Source: Algicoccus sp048820935
GTDB taxonomy: Bacteria; Pseudomonadota; Gammaproteobacteria; Burkholderiales; Burkholderiaceae_B
Length of the DNA: 64,000 nt
Direction of reading: 5' to 3'
Assembly (NCBI RefSeq): GCF_048820935.1
Contig: NZ_JBMERD010000002.1
Coordinates: forward strand, 237,469-301,468
Part shown: piece after piece, positions 60,315-64,000 of the stretch
Numbering within the stretch: the stretch's first letter is position 1
Layout: each line of letters starts with the position of its first letter
The notes under the pieces: generated by a model
Seen by the model: only the letters and a program-made list of their open reading frames with translations
What the model was told of the DNA's origin: nothing
Database searches by the model: none
Translations under genes and position numbers: made by a program

Positions 60315-61115
60315 ATGAAAGAACAAGAAACTAATCAGGTTCGTGGTCCACTTCGCGTGACGTTGGCCGTTTGGAACGCTTTGTTTTTGAGAGAGGCGCT
60401 TGAGCGACTCTTTGATATGCGAGCAGCTTGGTTGTGGCTGCTCGTAGAGCCGCTCATGCAGATGGCGTTCTACGCGTGGATCTGGTCTGTAATTCGTGTT
60501 CGTCATATTGCTGGGATGCCCACTGCCGTTTGGATTGTGGTGGGGTTTTTAGCGTTTTTCTTGTTTCGCAGAACAGCGACCCAAGTCACACATGCAATCG
60601 ATTCAAATAAAGCCTTATTTGCGTATCGCCAAGTCAAACCTTTTGATGCAGCGTTGATCCGTGCATTCTTAGAAGTTGTGTTGATGTTTATAGTGGGTTT
60701 GGTGTCCATGACAGTGATCGCACAGTTTGGCTTTTCTTTTATTCCAGTTGATCCACTGATCGTGATTCTAGCCTGGGGAGGGTTGTGGTTGTTTGCCTTT
60801 GGTTACGGCATGATTGCCTCCGTGCTCATGCGGTTAGTGCCGGAAACAAAGCATCTTTTGTCGATCGCGATGATGCCGTTGATGATTGCATCGGGTGTGG
60901 TTTTTCCTTTGAACATGGTTCCTGAGCCCTATATCACATGGTTGATGTATAACCCAGTGGCTAATGGTTTGGAGTATGCACGCAGCGGATTTGGAGCTTA
61001 TTACCATATGGTGCCGGGGGCCAGCATGACATACCTTTGGAAGTGCGCAGTGATTACCTTTTTTGTCGGTTTGGTGTTGTACCGTCGATTTGACCAAGAA
61101 TTGGTGATGCGATGA
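60315..61115 (+). CDS. kpsM: capsule ABC transporter permease
   Basis: A 266-residue ABC-2-type permease with six hydrophobic segments and a cytoplasmic N-terminal amphipathic helix (ALFLREALERLFDMRAAWLW). GVVFPLNMVPEPYITWLMYNPVANGLEYAR is the typical KpsM/Wzm/CtrC C-terminal loop. It forms the membrane channel that moves finished polysaccharide across the inner membrane. It starts two bases after the exporter gene and overlaps the ATPase gene by four bases. Confidence 0.94.
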   Translation: MKEQETNQVRGPLRVTLAVWNALFLREALERLFDMRAAWLWLLVEPLMQMAFYAWIWSVIRVRHIAGMPTAVWIVVGFLAFFLFRRTATQVTHAIDSNKALFAYRQVKPFDAALIRAFLEVVLMFIVGLVSMTVIAQFGFSFIPVDPLIVILAWGGLWLFAFGYGMIASVLMRLVPETKHLLSIAMMPLMIASGVVFPLNMVPEPYITWLMYNPVANGLEYARSGFGAYYHMVPGASMTYLWKCAVITFFVGLVLYRRFDQELVMR

Positions 61116-61780
61116 TTGTTGTGCGAGATGTGTATAAGCGGTACTGGACACGGCATGGTATGGGGCCCTGGGTGCTCAAAGGCATCAATCTCACGATTCC
61201 TAAGGAAAGTAAGGTGGGTTTAATTGGTGTAAATGGCGCTGGTAAGTCCACACTGTTGGGTTTGATCGGTGGAATTGACCATCCTAATCGGGGCACGATT
61301 GAACGCAATTGTCGTTTGTCATGGCCCATGGGGCGTGGTGGCTTGGAGCCATCATTAACAGGTCGTCAGAATGCCAAGTTCGTGTGTCGTGTTCATGGCC
61401 ATGATGATCCGGCTGATATTGCGGATCGCTTAGCCTATATTGAGGATTTTGCGGAGATTGGCCCAGCTTTTGATCGTCCGATTTACACCTATTCTTCAGG
61501 TATGCGCTCCCGAATCCAGTTTGGGTTGTCACTGGCGTTTGATTTTGACATGTATATTTCTGATGAAGTAACCGCAGCAGGTGATGCTGCCTTTAAGAAA
61601 AAAGCGGCGCAAGCTTTTAAAGCTAAAACCAATCATGCAGGCATGATTATGGTGGCTCATAGTGACAGCACATTACGACAGTTTTGTGAATCAGGTGTTT
61701 GGATGCGTGATGGGCAGGCTTATTGGTATGACGATATTGAAGATGCACTTAAAGATTATAAGGATTCGTTGCCAAAATGA
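61112..61780 (+). CDS. kpsT: capsule ABC transporter ATP-binding protein
   Basis: A 222-residue ATPase. Walker A is GVNGAGKST (residues 39-47), the ABC signature YSSGMRSR begins at residue 127, and Walker B with the following catalytic Glu is MYISDEVTAAGD. There is no C-terminal carbohydrate-binding extension, so it resembles KpsT/CtrD/Wzt-short types that export whole polymers without cap recognition. It overlaps both neighbours by four bases, which indicates tight co-expression. Confidence 0.95.
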   Translation: MIVVRDVYKRYWTRHGMGPWVLKGINLTIPKESKVGLIGVNGAGKSTLLGLIGGIDHPNRGTIERNCRLSWPMGRGGLEPSLTGRQNAKFVCRVHGHDDPADIADRLAYIEDFAEIGPAFDRPIYTYSSGMRSRIQFGLSLAFDFDMYISDEVTAAGDAAFKKKAAQAFKAKTNHAGMIMVAHSDSTLRQFCESGVWMRDGQAYWYDDIEDALKDYKDSLPK

Positions 61781-62976
61781 GCGTCAATAACACAAGTCAA
61801 GAACAAACATCGGCAACATCAAAAGTACGAGAAGAACAGCAAACTATTTTGCAGAAAACCTGGCGATGGACAAAAGACAATGTCTTATCTGTGCGGGTTT
61901 TTGACACGTTAGCGCGGTTTACTTTGATTTTTTCTGCGCTCTTAGTTGTTTATTGGAGTGTCATTGCCTCGGATCGCTATGTGTCCGATGCAAATGTTGT
62001 GATTCGTAAAACAGATTCAGCTAGTACATCGCCATTTGATCTCGGGATGTTGATTTCGGGTGTTGCGGGCGTGAACCAGCTGGACCAATTGCTGCTGAGA
62101 GAGTATTTGCTGTCAGTTGATATGCTTCAGAAGCTTGACGACACACTAGGCTTGCGTCAGAAATTTAGCCACTCTGATCATGATGTGTTTTCTCGATTTT
62201 GGTTTGAGGATGCGCCTGCTGAATGGTTGTATCGTTATCTTCGAACAATGATTAGCGTTGAGTTTGATGAATTGCCCGGTGTACTGCGTATTCGATCTGA
62301 AGCATATGATCCGCAAACAGCTAAGGCGATGACCGCCTTTATGGTGGCGCATGGTGAAGAGTATATGAATAAGTTAGGTCATGAATTGGCGGATACTCAG
62401 GTCGATTTCTTGACGCGGCAAGTTCAATTCGCTCGCGAAGAGTTTGAAAATGCGAGTCAGGCGCTACTGGCTTTTCAGAACCGTGAGGAAATGTTGACCC
62501 CCAAGGCCCAGGCAGAAAGTATCGGGGCCATTATTGCCAGCTTAGAGAGTCAACGTGCGCAAATTGAAACGCGACTCGATGCTTTGCCGCCTGGACTTGA
62601 ACCTAATCACCCGAATGTGCGAATGCTGACACAATCAATCAAGTCGATTGATCGGCAGATTGCTCAGGAACGCGGAAAGCTCACCGAATCGACTGGTGGT
62701 AGTTTGAATGTTTCGTTAGAGCAGTATCAAAAGCTCGAGTTAGCTGTCGAATTTAGTCAGCAAATGTACCAGTCCGCTTTGATGGCGCTTGAAAAAGGGC
62801 GTTTTGATGCGACTCGTATGCTAGATAAGGTGTCTATTCTTCAAGCACCCACTACGCCAGAGTACCCCTTGGAACCACGGCGTATTTATAACTCAGTTGT
62901 CAGTATTATCCTTGCATTGGTTGTGGCGGGTATTCTGAAATTACTTGGCGCCATTGTCAGAGATCACGTTGATTGA
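61777..62976 (+). CDS. inner-membrane capsule polysaccharide co-polymerase (KpsE/CtrB/WcbD-like)
   Basis: A 399-residue protein of the polysaccharide co-polymerase type 3 class. A membrane segment at about residues 45-65 (FTLIFSALLVVYWSVIA) and another near the C-terminus (VVSIILALVVAGILKLLG) flank a large, coiled-coil periplasmic region (about 190-340). YPLEPRRIYNSVVS marks the typical entry to the second span. It bridges the ABC transporter and the outer-membrane channel. It overlaps kpsT by four bases and ends the tightly coupled part of the operon. Confidence 0.92.
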   Translation: MSVNNTSQEQTSATSKVREEQQTILQKTWRWTKDNVLSVRVFDTLARFTLIFSALLVVYWSVIASDRYVSDANVVIRKTDSASTSPFDLGMLISGVAGVNQLDQLLLREYLLSVDMLQKLDDTLGLRQKFSHSDHDVFSRFWFEDAPAEWLYRYLRTMISVEFDELPGVLRIRSEAYDPQTAKAMTAFMVAHGEEYMNKLGHELADTQVDFLTRQVQFAREEFENASQALLAFQNREEMLTPKAQAESIGAIIASLESQRAQIETRLDALPPGLEPNHPNVRMLTQSIKSIDRQIAQERGKLTESTGGSLNVSLEQYQKLELAVEFSQQMYQSALMALEKGRFDATRMLDKVSILQAPTTPEYPLEPRRIYNSVVSIILALVVAGILKLLGAIVRDHVD

Positions 62977-63088
62977 GCAGTTGGTTTCTTATCTCAAACG
63001 CTTGACATCTGTTTGATCTATTTTTCTCGTTTATTAACTATCTACATGACGGCCATATTGCCTAATTACCAACATAATAGGTTTACGC

Positions 63089-64000
63089 ATGAGTGATCAA
63101 TCCATACAACGACTACAAGAAGAAAATGATCTTTTGCTTGAACAGCTCCATTTGGTTCAGGAAGAGCTTGAGAAGTACTATCTCGAGAATAAACGATTAC
63201 AAGGTCTAAGTACAGAAGCAATCACAAATAAACCTTCAGGTCAATCTTCAACAGCAAAGAGTGAATTGCGTTGGGTTGATGAGCGATGGCCTGATGTGCT
63301 TGCCGAAAATGAATCGCTAAAAACACAAGTTGAAGTGATGCGCTATGAGCGCGACATCGTCCTAGAGAATAGCTTGAGTGCTCATCTTGGCAAAATACTC
63401 ATTCGCACAGGTGATGGGGAACAGGGTGTCACCGCAGCTTTAAAACAGTTGCTGACATTTTGGAAAAAGAGTCGTCAACAGTCGGTGCCTAACGTATTAG
63501 GTGATAAACATTACAGCAAGGTTGTAGAGACTTATAAAAATCAAGGCATTAAAGCTGTCGAAAAACTTTTGAAAGACGCCGATGTTTCTTTCCATCATCA
63601 AGCTTCTGCATATACTGCTATTTCCCGATTTGAACGAGACGAGGGACAGTATGACAAAGCGTTAAGTGTTTCAGAAAGGGCTTATGAAATTGATCCTAAG
63701 CCGTTTCGACTTAAATGGTTGGCGTTTAGATGTGCAGATGCCGGTCAAACGGCTCGTGCTGTAGCTTTGTTAGATTTGCTGCCCGAAGATACTCCAATGA
63801 GTGAGTCAGAAACAAACAAAATGTATCGTTATCGTCAGATCGTTGAACAACAGCGCAGACAAGAAGCGATACATCGCTCAGGGTTTGTAAAAGCTCGAGA
63901 AGATTTGCAGGCTCGAATTAGTACCCTCGAGACTCAAGCGCAAACACTTCAAAATGAGAAAACTGAACTTGAAAAACAAATCAATGAGATACAGAAAAAA
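63089..64000 (+). CDS. coiled-coil/TPR protein of the capsule locus, C-terminus beyond the window
   Basis: The ATG at 63089, with AGG at normal distance upstream, opens a frame still open at 64000 (304 codons). Residues 1-40 are a Leu/Glu-rich coiled coil (QRLQEENDLLLEQL). Residues 150-235 look like two or three tetratricopeptide repeats (AISRFERDEGQYDKALSVSE). From residue 265 on a second coiled coil runs to the window edge. Proteins with such N-termini often carry glycosyltransferase domains further on. It is separated from the KpsE-like gene by 112 bp and may have its own promoter. Confidence 0.75.
   Translation, partial: MSDQSIQRLQEENDLLLEQLHLVQEELEKYYLENKRLQGLSTEAITNKPSGQSSTAKSELRWVDERWPDVLAENESLKTQVEVMRYERDIVLENSLSAHLGKILIRTGDGEQGVTAALKQLLTFWKKSRQQSVPNVLGDKHYSKVVETYKNQGIKAVEKLLKDADVSFHHQASAYTAISRFERDEGQYDKALSVSERAYEIDPKPFRLKWLAFRCADAGQTARAVALLDLLPEDTPMSESETNKMYRYRQIVEQQRRQEAIHRSGFVKAREDLQARISTLETQAQTLQNEKTELEKQINEIQKK

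Noticed and set aside
63002..63037. TTGACA plus TATTAA promoter before the last ORF
   Set aside because: The spacing between the boxes is about 24 bases, too long for a standard sigma-70 promoter.

Overview
The window looks like a chromosomal segment of a betaproteobacterium of the Burkholderiales type with moderate G+C. The evidence is gene order: tlpA-like/aroQ/accB/accC/prmA/zinc-ribbon gene, mpl/yqiA/RNB ribonuclease, rplM/rpsI/argC, erpA/anmK/M23 peptidase/tyrS and glyA/nrdR/ribD/ribE are arrangements typical of that group. Species cannot be named from the sequence alone.

Layout. (1) 1-28.4 kb is ordinary core genome: cell-wall recycling (mpl, anmK, M23 peptidase), fatty-acid initiation (accBC), translation (prmA, gltX, tyrS, rplM, rpsI), Fe-S insertion (erpA), one-carbon and riboflavin genes (glyA, nrdR, ribD, ribE) and a lysine/alanine-rich histone-like protein. 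(2) A 7-kb integrative element (28503-35460) sits in the 3' end of tRNA-Ser(GGA). It has a 16-bp att duplication, a P4-type tyrosine integrase, an AlpA-like regulator, a primase/helicase and a 252-bp symmetric inverted repeat that looks like a replication origin. (3) 35.5-47 kb is accessory: hipBA, a Fic protein, a truncated transposase, a 757-residue 2OG-Fe(II)-oxygenase-like protein, and a three-gene molybdenum hydroxylase/cytochrome c operon. (4) 47.7-64 kb is a surface-polysaccharide locus: galU, an RfaH-like antiterminator gene, and a long rightward operon. That operon encodes a reducing type I polyketide/fatty-acid synthase, an alpha-oxoamine synthase, and the four components of an ABC-dependent capsule exporter, with a coiled-coil/TPR protein running off the end.

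How the last region works together (inference). The megasynthase has KS-AT-DH-(degenerate MT)-ER-KR-ACP but no thioesterase. Its stop codon overlaps the start of a PLP-dependent oxoamine synthase, which could release the chain by decarboxylative condensation with an amino acid, giving a sphingoid-like amino-ketone lipid. The next genes are polysaccharide exporter genes, also mostly overlapping, so the lipid is plausibly a capsule anchor or starter. The same pairing is known from RkpA/RkpG of Sinorhizobium and WcbR/WcbT of Burkholderia pseudomallei. A near-perfect ops element (49852-49871) precedes the operon and an rfaH homologue lies divergently next to it, so the locus appears to carry its own antitermination switch.

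Limits: all calls come from reading translations and motifs by eye. No database search, structure prediction or composition calculation was run.
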